This document shows positions 8,356 through 16,364 of a DNA stretch of 64,000 nucleotides, in pieces (the first letter of the stretch is position 1; every line of letters begins with the position of its first letter). The stretch is taken from positions 372,001 to 436,000 of the forward strand of contig NZ_LT632322.1 in assembly GCF_900119705.1 (NCBI RefSeq), in the 5' to 3' direction. This DNA is from Murdochiella vaginalis (GTDB lineage Bacteria; Bacillota; Clostridia; Tissierellales; Peptoniphilaceae). The position numbers and the translations under genes are program-made. The notes beneath the pieces are model-generated. The model was not told the DNA's origin. It made no database searches and worked only from the letters and a program-made list of their open reading frames with translations.

Positions 8356-9002
8356 AGGCGGCCCTCCAGGTAGGTAAAGGTGATGGTGCCGGTGCCGGTC
8401 ACAGTGATGGTGTTGTCTCCCGGTGCCAGCTCCAGTTCCGGCACGGTCCAAGTGCCGGCGCTTAGGGTTTTGGTGAAGGCATCAGCACCCGCTTGCCAGG
8501 CAAGCGTCGTTTCTGCTGTCGTGGTGATGGACGGCACGACGGGCATAAAGTCATTGGCGAGCGAAAGCGTGCCGCTCCCCGTCAGCGATTTTGTCGTTTC
8601 CTGCACGTGGTAGAGGTAGGCATCCGCATCTTTGGAAGAAAAGACGAGGACGCCTTTGTAGGTTCTCGGATCATAGCTGGACTCGGCTTCGAGCGTGCCA
8701 ATGGCATAGACCGACTTGTCTTCCGTACGGACGACCTTCACCAGTTGTCCGGCAAAGCGGTTCACGGTCGTGCTGACTAAAGCATCAAACCGCGCGCGAG
8801 TGCCGAACATAGAAAGGGTGATGGTAAAGCTTCGGGGCTGGAAACTGACTTTGCCTAACGCCTGGGTAAAACGCAGTGGCGCGCTCCGTCCTGGAACGAC
8901 GAGGGACTCGGACTGCGAGAGCGGGACCGGAAAGTCCACGGATTCCCGAAGCCAGCCCATGGAAAAGAGGGATACGTCATTGAAAAATACATCGGGCTTC
9001 AT
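8352..9002 (-). CDS. Distal tail protein (Dit)
   Basis: This 216-residue protein starts at the ATG at 9002, inside the tape-measure stop. It has the Dit layout: an N-terminal belt domain with the SLFSMGWLRESVDFP region, a central beta domain, and a C-terminal galectin-like domain (GTWTVPELELAPGDNTITV). It forms the hexameric hub linking the tail tube to the tip. It lies exactly between the tape measure and the tip protein and is coupled to both by 4-bp overlaps, as expected. Confidence 0.87.
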   Translation of the reverse strand: MKPDVFFNDVSLFSMGWLRESVDFPVPLSQSESLVVPGRSAPLRFTQALGKVSFQPRSFTITLSMFGTRARFDALVSTTVNRFAGQLVKVVRTEDKSVYAIGTLEAESSYDPRTYKGVLVFSSKDADAYLYHVQETTKSLTGSGTLSLANDFMPVVPSITTTAETTLAWQAGADAFTKTLSAGTWTVPELELAPGDNTITVTGTGTITFTYLEGRL

Positions 9003-11851
9003 AGGCTTAACCTCGCATTCCATTTCTGCTCCTGACCGAGCTTCTGATCAATGACCGGGAGAAGTTTTCCGATGAGCGTGCCGTCTTCGAGATAAATGCC
9101 TTTCGAGCTATTGGCGGCGATGACGGCGAGATATTTCTCCATGCCCTCGGTATTAAGCTGGCTTGTCAGGATGCTTCTGAGTTCCTTGTAAAATCCCTCA
9201 AGCGGCAAAATGGCCTCAGGGCCTGCCTCGCCGCCGGCCATGAGAGAAGATCCATTCATCCCAAAGAGCGTGGGATTTGTCATAATGCCGCCTTCTTTGT
9301 ACCAGCTGATGGAAAGGTGCGGCACGCGCGGCGGGATGATGGAAAAGCCGCCCGAGATGGAAAAATGCGGGAGCTTAATTTTGGGCAGGCTGATATGAAG
9401 CCCCGAGAAGAAACCCTTGATGGAGTCTACGATCCCCTTGATGGTGTTCTTCGCCGCCTCAATCGGCGAGGTAATGGCCGTCTTGATGCCGTTCCAAACG
9501 CTGGTCGCAGTGGACTTGATTCCATTAAAGACGGAGGTCACAGTCGATTTGATTCCATTAAATACGGTGCTGATGCCCGATTTGATGCCGTTGATCACTC
9601 CCGTAATCGTTGATTTAATCCCGTTCCAGATGCCGGATGCCGTGCTTTTGATCCCGTTAAAGACGCTGCTTACTGTCCCGGAAATGGAAGACAGTGCCCC
9701 GGATACGGTGCCGGTTATGGCGTTCCAGATGCTGGAGAAAAAGCCTGCAATGCCGTTCCAGATGCCTTCAAAGAAGCTCTTGATCCCGTTCCAGACCGAT
9801 TCCCAGGTGGCACCGAACCATCCAAGGGCCGTGTTGGCCACACCCTGAATGGTTGCCCAAACGCTTGAGAAAATGCCGGAAATGGCTGTCCAGACGCCGC
9901 TGAATACTTCCTTGATGCCGTTCCAGACGGTGCTCCAGTTTCCGGTAAAGAGGCCGGTGAAGATGTCAAAGATGCCCGTCAGGACATGGAGCGCTCCCTG
10001 CAAAATGGCGGCAATCGCCTGAAAAGCGCCTTGAAAGACGGGCGCTAATAGCTGGGTGAAGCCGTTCCAGATGGCCGAAATGAGCTGACCAAAGGAGGTG
10101 AAATTCAGCCCCAGCGCGTTTAACCTTTCGATGATGCCGCTTTCAAAGGCGCTAAAGGCTTCTTTAATCTGATTCCATGTCGAAAGAATGGAGGTACGAA
10201 AACTCTCGGAGGTGTTCCATAGATGCAGAAAGGCTGCTACCAGCGTACCAATCCCGGCCACAATGAGCGTGATGGGATTGGCGAGAAGTGTGGCATTGAG
10301 AGACGACATCACGGTTTTTACTTTGGTGATAGCTCCAGCAATGGCCGGCATATTCGTCATAATGGTTCCGACGGCAGAAACCACTTTACCGATGACGATG
10401 AGCAAAGGTCCCAGTGCCGCCGCAATAAGGGCAATCGTCACAAGCGTCTGCTGGGCGGGCGCCGGGATGCTTTGCCAGACTTCCGAGAAACGTTTGAGTC
10501 CTTCTGAGATGCGTTCAAGAACAGGAGCAAGCACCGCAGCCAGGCTGTTTCCGATATCTGCACCCGTTTCTTTCAGCGAGTTCATGGTCATCTGAAACTG
10601 ATCGATGGGATCCAAGGTTTCGCTGAAGGTGTTCTCGACGCTTCCCGAAAAATCTCCGAGCATGCCGGAGAGGTCTTCCAGATTGAGCTTTCCTGTCTGC
10701 ACGGCATTGTAGATGGCCGCTCCTGCGCGGGTGCCAAAGAGGTCATAGGCCGCCTGCAGTTTCTCGGTTTCCGACTGGTTGGAGTTCATCGTATCGGAGA
10801 AACCTTGCAGGGCTTCATCTAAGGACTTCCCGTCTGCCGCGGCACTCTTCATGGCGGTCTTTAAGCCCATCATGGCGGCCGAGGTATCCAGACCGGACAT
10901 TTCCACCATGCCCATAAAACCTGCCGCTTCTTCGGCGGAGAGGCCCATCTCCTTAAACTGGGCGGCATTGGAGGAGAGTCCTCGTGCCAGCTGATCCATG
11001 GAGATGCCCGTGGACTGTCCGGTCGCATTTAAAGCATCCAAGAGGCTTCCTGCATCGTCCGTGCTTTGCCCGAAGGCATTGAGAACAGAGGAGACATTAT
11101 CCACAGAAGTCGAAACGTCCGTGTTGTTGAGCTGGGCAAACTTGATGAACTTGCCGGATAGCTCGGAGAGCGCCTGTCCGGTGAGACCAAATCTTGTATT
11201 CACCTCACCTACAGCGGCACCGGCTGTGGCAAAGTCTGTGGGGATTTCCGTGGCAAGGCTTTTGACGATGCTCTGCATCTCTTCAAGCGCCTGCCCGGAA
11301 GCGCCGGTTTTCTGCGTCACGATATCCAAGCCTTCATCCACTTCAGAAAAGGCCGCAAGGGAAGCCGCGCCAATAGCGGCGATGGGTGCCGTCACGCCTT
11401 TGGTGAGGGATTCCCCGACACCGGAGATTTTTCCGCCCACATCCTGCAGTTTGCTTCCCGTCTCTTTGAGCGTCGCGGAGACAGCGGAGTCCGAGCTTTT
11501 GACTTGCTCTTCGAATTTCTCCAGCTCCTGCTCCGTTGCAATGATTTCTCGTTGCCAGGCATCGTATTGCTGCTGTGTGAGCGTGCCGTTTTTCAGCCCC
11601 GCATCCATCTGCTCTTGCACGGATTTGAGCTGTTCGAGCTTATCTTTTGTTTCGCCCACGGCATCTTTGAGGAGTTTTTGTTTTTGCGCCAGAAGTATGG
11701 TGTTTGCCGGATCCAGCTTTAAGAGGCGGTTTACGTCTTTGAGCTGGGACTGGGTGTTTCGGATCTCTTTGTTCACGCCTGAGAGGGCTTTGGAAAGGCC
11801 GGTGGTATCGCCGCCGATTTCCACAGTTATGCCTTTGATTCTGTCGGCCAC
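8999..11851 (-). CDS. Phage tail tape measure protein with 11-residue repeats
   Basis: This protein of about 950 residues starts at a GTG at 11851, behind AAAGGAGG. The N-terminal third is coiled coil (LKDVNRLLKLDPANT, then long K/E/Q helices), followed by the TP901-type core domain (EGLDIVTQKTGASGQAL, MDQLARGLSSNAAQFKEMGL). Hydrophobic membrane-like segments (TLVTIALIAAALGPLLIVIG) come next. The C-terminal half carries many repeats of an 11-residue unit centred on WNGIKS or FNGIKS. The protein sets tail length and is injected with the DNA. An intrinsic terminator lies directly upstream, between this gene and the tail chaperone. Confidence 0.95.
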   Translation of the reverse strand: MADRIKGITVEIGGDTTGLSKALSGVNKEIRNTQSQLKDVNRLLKLDPANTILLAQKQKLLKDAVGETKDKLEQLKSVQEQMDAGLKNGTLTQQQYDAWQREIIATEQELEKFEEQVKSSDSAVSATLKETGSKLQDVGGKISGVGESLTKGVTAPIAAIGAASLAAFSEVDEGLDIVTQKTGASGQALEEMQSIVKSLATEIPTDFATAGAAVGEVNTRFGLTGQALSELSGKFIKFAQLNNTDVSTSVDNVSSVLNAFGQSTDDAGSLLDALNATGQSTGISMDQLARGLSSNAAQFKEMGLSAEEAAGFMGMVEMSGLDTSAAMMGLKTAMKSAAADGKSLDEALQGFSDTMNSNQSETEKLQAAYDLFGTRAGAAIYNAVQTGKLNLEDLSGMLGDFSGSVENTFSETLDPIDQFQMTMNSLKETGADIGNSLAAVLAPVLERISEGLKRFSEVWQSIPAPAQQTLVTIALIAAALGPLLIVIGKVVSAVGTIMTNMPAIAGAITKVKTVMSSLNATLLANPITLIVAGIGTLVAAFLHLWNTSESFRTSILSTWNQIKEAFSAFESGIIERLNALGLNFTSFGQLISAIWNGFTQLLAPVFQGAFQAIAAILQGALHVLTGIFDIFTGLFTGNWSTVWNGIKEVFSGVWTAISGIFSSVWATIQGVANTALGWFGATWESVWNGIKSFFEGIWNGIAGFFSSIWNAITGTVSGALSSISGTVSSVFNGIKSTASGIWNGIKSTITGVINGIKSGISTVFNGIKSTVTSVFNGIKSTATSVWNGIKTAITSPIEAAKNTIKGIVDSIKGFFSGLHISLPKIKLPHFSISGGFSIIPPRVPHLSISWYKEGGIMTNPTLFGMNGSSLMAGGEAGPEAILPLEGFYKELRSILTSQLNTEGMEKYLAVIAANSSKGIYLEDGTLIGKLLPVIDQKLGQEQKWNARLSL

Positions 11852-11879
11852 GATGCGACCTCCTTTCTTTTCATGCAAG

Positions 11880-11911
11880 AAAAAGGCACCTGCTTGGAAT
11901 CAGCAGATGCC
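11880..11911 (-). terminator. Intrinsic terminator between tail chaperone and tape measure
   Basis: A ten-base-pair hairpin (GGCATCTGCT with AGCAGGTGCC, one G-U) is followed on the minus strand by TTTTTC and then the tape-measure ribosome-binding site. It would reduce read-through inside the tail operon unless antiterminated. Confidence 0.7.
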
Positions 11912-11913
11912 TT

Positions 11914-12449
11914 CTAAAACCGGTCGAAATCCTCCTGCGTGGCGATGCGCCGGTATTTCACCTGATCGTTTGCTTTTTCTGTCCACATATCCAGAAGCAG
12001 GCCAATGGAGATGAGGTCTAAATCGCGCACCGAAAGGCCAATCTCCAGTGCCCTGAGCATGAGAAGCGGCGTGGTCATTTCCCGCTCACTTCTCATTTGC
12101 CTTTTTTTGACGCCACCTCGGTTTTCATGTTTGCTCCCCAAAGGGAGAGGATTTCCGGCAACACCTCATAGATGGAAAACATCTCAAAGCCGTCCAGCCA
12201 CTCCTCGATGGAAGAAGGGATAGATGCATCCGCATGAAGTGCCATGATGTAGGCCACGTTTTCGAAGATCTCCAAATCCTCAATGGGAAATCCACCGTCC
12301 TCCGCTTTTTTGCCGGAGTAGCTTTTTTCGAGTTTTGCCAGATCCTTAAAGATGTCCCGTCCGAACTTAGCACGGTACAGGCGCGGGATCGCGGCAGAGG
12401 ACTTGAAGGTTACTTCTTTTCCGGAGACGAGGATGGTTTTCTCAATCAT
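11914..12449 (-). CDS. Tail assembly chaperone, -1 frameshift fusion product (gpGT type)
   Basis: The downstream frame (to 11914) has no good start of its own. It becomes readable if ribosomes slip -1 on a run of seven A residues (minus strand, 12108 to 12102, context TCAAAAAAAGG) just before the gpG stop. The fusion keeps the gpG residues up to ASKK, then continues RQMRSEREMTTPLLMLRALE and ends QEDFDRF, adding about 65 residues. This matches the known G/GT arrangement of siphoviruses, where both forms load the tape measure during tail tube assembly. The position, between the major tail protein and the tape measure, is also exact. The slippage itself is predicted, not shown. Confidence 0.75.
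12093..12449 (-). CDS. Tail assembly chaperone, unshifted form (gpG type)
   Basis: This 118-residue protein begins KTILVSGKEVTFKSSAAIP, followed by LYRAKFGRDIFKDL, the typical opening of phage tail chaperones. It overlaps the end of the major tail gene by four bases. It ends ASKKGK directly at the slippery A7 run, so it is the more abundant product expected from this locus. Confidence 0.8.
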   Translation of the reverse strand: MIEKTILVSGKEVTFKSSAAIPRLYRAKFGRDIFKDLAKLEKSYSGKKAEDGGFPIEDLEIFENVAYIMALHADASIPSSIEEWLDGFEMFSIYEVLPEILSLWGANMKTEVASKKGK

Positions 12450-13045
12450 GCGGCGCCTCCAGCCGTTTTATTGGTCGGGACGTATACGGCCGTATACCAT
12501 CCGTCATAGGTTGTAGCGTCCGTTCCGTCACCGGTCTTGGCCTTCACCAACCCGTCGCTTCTGGGGTCTGCCGTAAGCGACAGCGTCTCGGTGCCCGGCT
12601 CAATGGTGTCCTCCTTGGTTTCTGATGCGATGGAAGGACGCGAGGCTGTGCAGTTGTAGAGTACGTGGCGAATAGCCTTGATGTCCCCGTCGAATTCAAA
12701 GAGCAGTGCAAACTTGACGGATTCTGCAGCATTGGAGTTTTCCACGAGCACGCCCTTGGCATCGAGCGTTTCCTGCAAAATCTCGGTGCGAAACCACTCC
12801 GGGATGAGGGCAATCTCCAAATCGCCCGAGTAACCGTTGTTGGTCACGGTGCGGAAGTAGACAATCCCGTCTGCATAAAATGGCGAAGATTCTCCCTCGG
12901 CATCCAGCGAGAGCGACACCGCGCCCGGGATGCGTTTGGGCGTGGCATAGGCAAAAGTGGAAGCGCCATCTTCTGCAATCGTCTCGGTGAGCTTGGCCGC
13001 ATAGACGTTTTTGATGTTGTATTTGACTTTATTCTGTTCAGGCAT
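12446..13045 (-). CDS. Major tail protein, phi13 type
   Basis: This 199-residue protein matches the phi13 family of siphovirus major tail proteins. The N-terminus (NKVKYNIKNVYAAKLTE) and the central FYADGIVYFRTVTNNGYSGD are typical. After the tube fold it has an extra ~45-residue C-terminal region (ETLSLTADPRSDGLVKAKTG, then VYVPTNKTAGGAA), probably a small surface domain. The gene lies after the tail completion genes and before the chaperone, to which it is coupled by an ATGA overlap. Confidence 0.92.
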   Translation of the reverse strand: MPEQNKVKYNIKNVYAAKLTETIAEDGASTFAYATPKRIPGAVSLSLDAEGESSPFYADGIVYFRTVTNNGYSGDLEIALIPEWFRTEILQETLDAKGVLVENSNAAESVKFALLFEFDGDIKAIRHVLYNCTASRPSIASETKEDTIEPGTETLSLTADPRSDGLVKAKTGDGTDATTYDGWYTAVYVPTNKTAGGAA

Positions 13046-13047
13046 CT

Positions 13048-13368
13048 TTATTCTCCTTTCAGTTCAAAGGAATAGAGCACCTCATAAAGGTGCTCAGAGT
13101 CGATATAGACTTCGGTTTTATCAAAGAAAAGACCGTGGGCACTGAGTACAGCTTCCACGGCTTTTTCGACTTCCGGCTCTTTCTTGTCGGTGTAAAGTTC
13201 CACATTCCAGACGGAGACCAGGAAATAGACTAACCCATCTGCCGCGAAGTTGCGACTTTCCGGCGTTAGAAAGATGAGAAAGGGTGGATCCGGCGCGTGG
13301 CCTTCCTCGAAGTGATCGTAAGCGAAGGGAACGTGCATCTCAGAAAGCATCTGCATGATTTCATCCAT
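13048..13368 (-). CDS. Tail completion/terminator-like protein
   Basis: This 106-residue acidic protein (HVPFAYDHFEEGHAPDPPF, VYFLVSVWNVELYTDKKEPE) resembles the small tail terminator or minor tail proteins encoded just before the major tail gene in HK97-like siphoviruses. It overlaps the previous gene by eight bases. A role in capping the tail tube is inferred from position and general likeness. Confidence 0.75.
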   Translation of the reverse strand: MDEIMQMLSEMHVPFAYDHFEEGHAPDPPFLIFLTPESRNFAADGLVYFLVSVWNVELYTDKKEPEVEKAVEAVLSAHGLFFDKTEVYIDSEHLYEVLYSFELKGE

Positions 13369-13744
13369 CGGAGAGGCTCCTTTCCAGTTCGCTCATCAGC
13401 TTTTCTTCGCCGTTTGCTTCTGCTGGAGCAATATGCGGAAAAGCGCGCGTGCGTCCTCCGCCGCGTTTGGCGTGTCCTTTTTCCAAGAGGTGTGCCAGCT
13501 GGTAGCGGTCCTTGGAATGGACGGTCACCTCCAGCAGGTTGGCATTTTCTCTGGTCGTCTTAGTCGCCCAGCTTTTCTTGTAGTCGCCAGAATCTTGTGG
13601 CGCGTTCTGCTGAATCTCTTTCTTGACCGAGGTGGCTGTGCTTTTGACGATTCTTTTCATATCATCGCTCGCAACTTTCGCATACTCCTGGAGCGCCAGA
13701 TGAATCTGATCGGCCATCTCATCGACGGATACTTTTCTTGTCAT
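13361..13744 (-). CDS. HK97 gp10-like head-tail protein
   Basis: This 127-residue basic protein has the HK97 gp10-like pattern: an N-terminal helix, then AQNAPQDSG-like text (here QQNAPQDSGDYKKSWATKT), and the C-terminal LAHLLEKGHAKRGGGRTRAF block. It is part of the connector/neck set between the head-tail adaptor and the tail terminator and overlaps both neighbours by a few bases. Confidence 0.87.
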   Translation of the reverse strand: MTRKVSVDEMADQIHLALQEYAKVASDDMKRIVKSTATSVKKEIQQNAPQDSGDYKKSWATKTTRENANLLEVTVHSKDRYQLAHLLEKGHAKRGGGRTRAFPHIAPAEANGEEKLMSELERSLSDG

Positions 13745-14073
13745 GGGCGCTCCTTTCTGCAGAAAAACTTGAGGGCCTTTTTCTTGAAACTTAAATGGTC
13801 GATGCGGTTGATGTCATAAGGCTCGCCAAGAAACAGGATCCGAAATCCCGTCATGGTGATTTCCGAAGCTTTCCTGCACCAGCGAATCGTCACCGCCATA
13901 TCGGTTCGATCTTCCTCGGAAGCAGCAACAAAGGTTTCACCGCCACCTTCGCCGGAGATGGTCGCCGCACAGGAATAAAAGTCTGTCCACTCGGCGATTT
14001 GGTTGCCATAGCGGTCGGTTGTCACACTTTTCTTCTGAAAAGTCACGCGGGCGTTTAAGAGCGAAATATCCAT
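13741..14073 (-). CDS. Head-tail adaptor (SPP1 gp16-like)
   Basis: This 110-residue beta-rich protein with LNARVTFQKKSVTTDRYGNQ, FYSCAATISGEGGGE and GEPYDINRIDHLS matches phage head closure proteins of the SPP1 gp16 type. It should seal the portal after packaging and join head and tail. It is coupled to the next gene by a 4-bp overlap. Confidence 0.87.
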   Translation of the reverse strand: MDISLLNARVTFQKKSVTTDRYGNQIAEWTDFYSCAATISGEGGGETFVAASEEDRTDMAVTIRWCRKASEITMTGFRILFLGEPYDINRIDHLSFKKKALKFFCRKERP

Positions 14074-14352
14074 CTAAAATCCCGCCTTTCTGTCTCCGAA
14101 TAAAAGCGAGCGAAGCGTGAGGGTGAGATCATGATGGTCAGCTTCTTCCCGGTGCTCAAAGAGGTAGGCGACGGTATAGAGAATGGCCACGGGTGCGTTT
14201 TTGACTCCGGCAAGTTCTGTTTCCAAGTTCAGTCGCGCGACATTCGCGACAAGGCTTGTTGCATTCTGCAAGAGGTCTGCAATGAGCACGTCGTCATCGG
14301 AAAAGTCGACACGCAGATAGTTCTTTGCTTCCGCAAGGCTTATGATGTCCAT
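14074..14352 (-). CDS. Head-tail connector, gp6-like
   Basis: This 92-residue helical protein begins ISLAEAKNYLRVDFSDDD, followed by two long helices, and ends TLRSLLFGDRKAGF. This is the standard short gp6/DUF3199-like connector encoded directly after the major capsid protein. It stacks under the portal in the neck. Its stop abuts the start of the adaptor gene. Confidence 0.88.
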   Translation of the reverse strand: MDIISLAEAKNYLRVDFSDDDVLIADLLQNATSLVANVARLNLETELAGVKNAPVAILYTVAYLFEHREEADHHDLTLTLRSLLFGDRKAGF

Positions 14353-14377
14353 CTCTTCACATCCTCCTTTCTATGTA

Positions 14378-14411
14378 GGAGCGGCACCCGATAAAGAGTG
14401 CCGCCCCAGAG
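14378..14411 (-). other. GC-rich hairpin between capsid and connector genes
   Basis: The word GCGGCAC pairs with GTGCCGC around an AT-rich loop in the gap after the capsid gene. There is no T run, so it is more likely an RNA-processing or stability hairpin than a terminator. It could help keep capsid mRNA more abundant than the genes that follow. Confidence 0.45.
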
Positions 14412-14428
14412 TCACTAATGCGTCATAC

Positions 14429-15622
14429 TTATGCTCCAGCTTTCATCTGCAAGAGCTGAATGCCTTCCGGCAGAATGACCTTGCCGTCTACACGCTCGGT
14501 AGCGACGTAGCCGATCTGGCCGTTCGTGGCGTAGAGCTCATTCAGGCGCTGTACAGTCCGGCCCGCGCGGTCGCCAATCCAGTAGTTCTTAAAGTCGCCA
14601 AAGGCAACGGTGAGTGCGCCGGCGGCAACTACCGGTGCATAAGGCGAGGTGTAGAGTTCATAGCCCAACAGTCGGTCCGGCTGGCCGGCCTGCAGAGAAG
14701 GCTGCCACAGATAGGCGCCGTTCTGGTCTTTCAGCTTGCGAATCGCTGAGATGGTAGCATCGTTCATGAGGAACTTGGCGTTTCTGCGGTAGGGCGATTT
14801 CAGCGCATACACAAGGCTGATGAGTTCGTCAGCCGTGATGGCTGTCGAGCTTGCCGCCGTCACGCCCACAGTGCCGCCCTGTGCGGTGAAGATGCCGGTG
14901 GGCTGGGTGGTGCCGGTGCCGACGCAGAAGGCCTCTTCCTCGGCCACACCGAAGGCGCGAGCAAATTCCTTCATGAGGTAATCTTCAATGTCGAAGGCCG
15001 AATCCTGCAAGAGTTCCACACTCACGCGGCAGAGATCCGTCAGCTTGAAGGCATCAATCTGCTTCTGGGCAAAGGTGGGATTACTCTCCGTATAGGCGGC
15101 ATTTTCTGCCGTCCACTGTGCCTGGGAGTGGGTGTTGGCAATGGGAATCTTGCGCTCATGCTGGGTAGTGATGACTTTCGCGAGCGAGCGCACGACGTTT
15201 TCTTCTTCCAGCTGCATGACAATCTCTCGCTCAAATTCCTCCGGCACTAGGTAGCCGCCGTCGGCATCCACGCCTTCGGAGAGGACGTTGTGAAGCAGCT
15301 GTTTGCCGCGCAGGTGACGGTCAAAGTCCTCATGGTAAGCATCCGAGGCGCGACCGGCTTTTTCCGACTTCATGGTCATCGCGCGTTCCGGCTTCTGTGT
15401 GAGCGGCTGGTCAACGGGACGGGACAGTTCCGCTTCGATCGCATCGCGCCGCTCCATGCGCTTGACCTCGTTGGTCATGGCATCAAGGTCTGCTTCCATC
15501 TTGTTGTAGGTTTCATTGTCCTCGGCGGACAGGTAGCCCATGCTGTTGCGGTGGGTTTCCAGAAAGCCTTCCATCGTGTTCCAGAGCTTGGCACGTTTCG
15601 TTCTCATTTCGGTGATATTCAT
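14429..15622 (-). CDS. Major capsid protein, HK97 fold
   Basis: This 397-residue protein has the HK97 layout: an N-terminal ~100-residue helical delta/scaffold region (MRTKRAKLWNTMEGFLETH, coiled coil with LDAMTNEVKRMERRD), then the coat domain (DADGGYLVPEEFEREIV, ATTITTQHERK-like, DLCRVSVELLQDSAFDIE, and the C-terminal TVAFGDFKNYWIGDRAG). The protease encoded just upstream should remove the N-terminal part during maturation. Confidence 0.96.
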   Translation of the reverse strand: MNITEMRTKRAKLWNTMEGFLETHRNSMGYLSAEDNETYNKMEADLDAMTNEVKRMERRDAIEAELSRPVDQPLTQKPERAMTMKSEKAGRASDAYHEDFDRHLRGKQLLHNVLSEGVDADGGYLVPEEFEREIVMQLEEENVVRSLAKVITTQHERKIPIANTHSQAQWTAENAAYTESNPTFAQKQIDAFKLTDLCRVSVELLQDSAFDIEDYLMKEFARAFGVAEEEAFCVGTGTTQPTGIFTAQGGTVGVTAASSTAITADELISLVYALKSPYRRNAKFLMNDATISAIRKLKDQNGAYLWQPSLQAGQPDRLLGYELYTSPYAPVVAAGALTVAFGDFKNYWIGDRAGRTVQRLNELYATNGQIGYVATERVDGKVILPEGIQLLQMKAGA

Positions 15623-15641
15623 AACTTCATCCTCCTGTCAG

Positions 15642-16364
15642 TTAAAGCAGTTTCTTATACAACGACGCTTTGAGGTCATCCACAGAGCGTCCCACGGGTA
15701 ATTCCATTTCTTGCGGTTTGAGCTTTTCCTTCATTTTCGCGACAAGCGCCCGGTCGACGGCCGAGGCGGCGAAGCTGTAGCTCTCCAGATCTGCTGGTAC
15801 TTCCCGTTTGCTATCGGTCAATAGCGCATCGGCGAAGCCCAGATCGATGGCTTTTTTCGCATTCATCCACGTTTCATCTTCCATCATCCGGGCGAGCTGT
15901 TTTCTCGGAAGGCTCGTGCGGATTTCATAGGCGTTGATGATGGATTCCTTCACTTCCTCCAGCATATCGATGGCTCGCTCCATCTCTCCGTGATCGCCAA
16001 AAGCGGCGGTAGCCGGATTATGGATCATCATGAGGGCGGTCGGCACCATGAGCACCCTTGTTCCGGCCATGACGATGACCGAAGCGGCGGATGCCGCAAG
16101 GCCATCAATCTTGACCGTGACTTCACCGGGATAATCCATAAGCATGCCGTAGATTTGGCTGGCGGCAATGCAGTCGCCGCCCGGCGAGTTGATCCAGATG
16201 GTGATGGGACCGTCTCCGTTAAAGAGCTCTTTTTTGAACATGACGGGCGTAATATCATCGTCAAACCAGCTTTCTTCAGCAATAGTGCCGTACAGCTCAA
16301 GAATCCTTTCCTCAGCGCCGTCTTTGCTGTGGTTCACTTTCCAGTTCCAGAATTTCTTCTTCAC
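15642..16364 (-). CDS. Capsid maturation protease, ClpP-type serine protease
   Basis: This protein of about 240 residues starts at a GTG at 16364, behind AGGAGGAACAAGACA. It has the phage S14/ClpP-like fold: INSPGGDCIAA, the catalytic serine in LAASAASVIVMAG, the histidine in MMIHNP, and an acidic partner further on. It trims the capsid protein and scaffold during head maturation. The gene begins 53 bases inside the portal gene, a compact overlap usual in these modules. Confidence 0.93.
   Translation of the reverse strand: MKKKFWNWKVNHSKDGAEERILELYGTIAEESWFDDDITPVMFKKELFNGDGPITIWINSPGGDCIAASQIYGMLMDYPGEVTVKIDGLAASAASVIVMAGTRVLMVPTALMMIHNPATAAFGDHGEMERAIDMLEEVKESIINAYEIRTSLPRKQLARMMEDETWMNAKKAIDLGFADALLTDSKREVPADLESYSFAASAVDRALVAKMKEKLKPQEMELPVGRSVDDLKASLYKKLL

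Noticed and set aside
9417-9680. Regular ~33-base repeats resembling a CRISPR array at first glance
   Set aside because: They encode the in-frame 11-residue repeats of the tape measure and have no unique spacers.
10998-12014. Long open frame (338 codons) on the plus strand opposite the tape measure gene
   Set aside because: It is composed of low-complexity Ser/Cys/Ala text, lacks a ribosome-binding site, and lies antisense to a well-supported tape measure gene.
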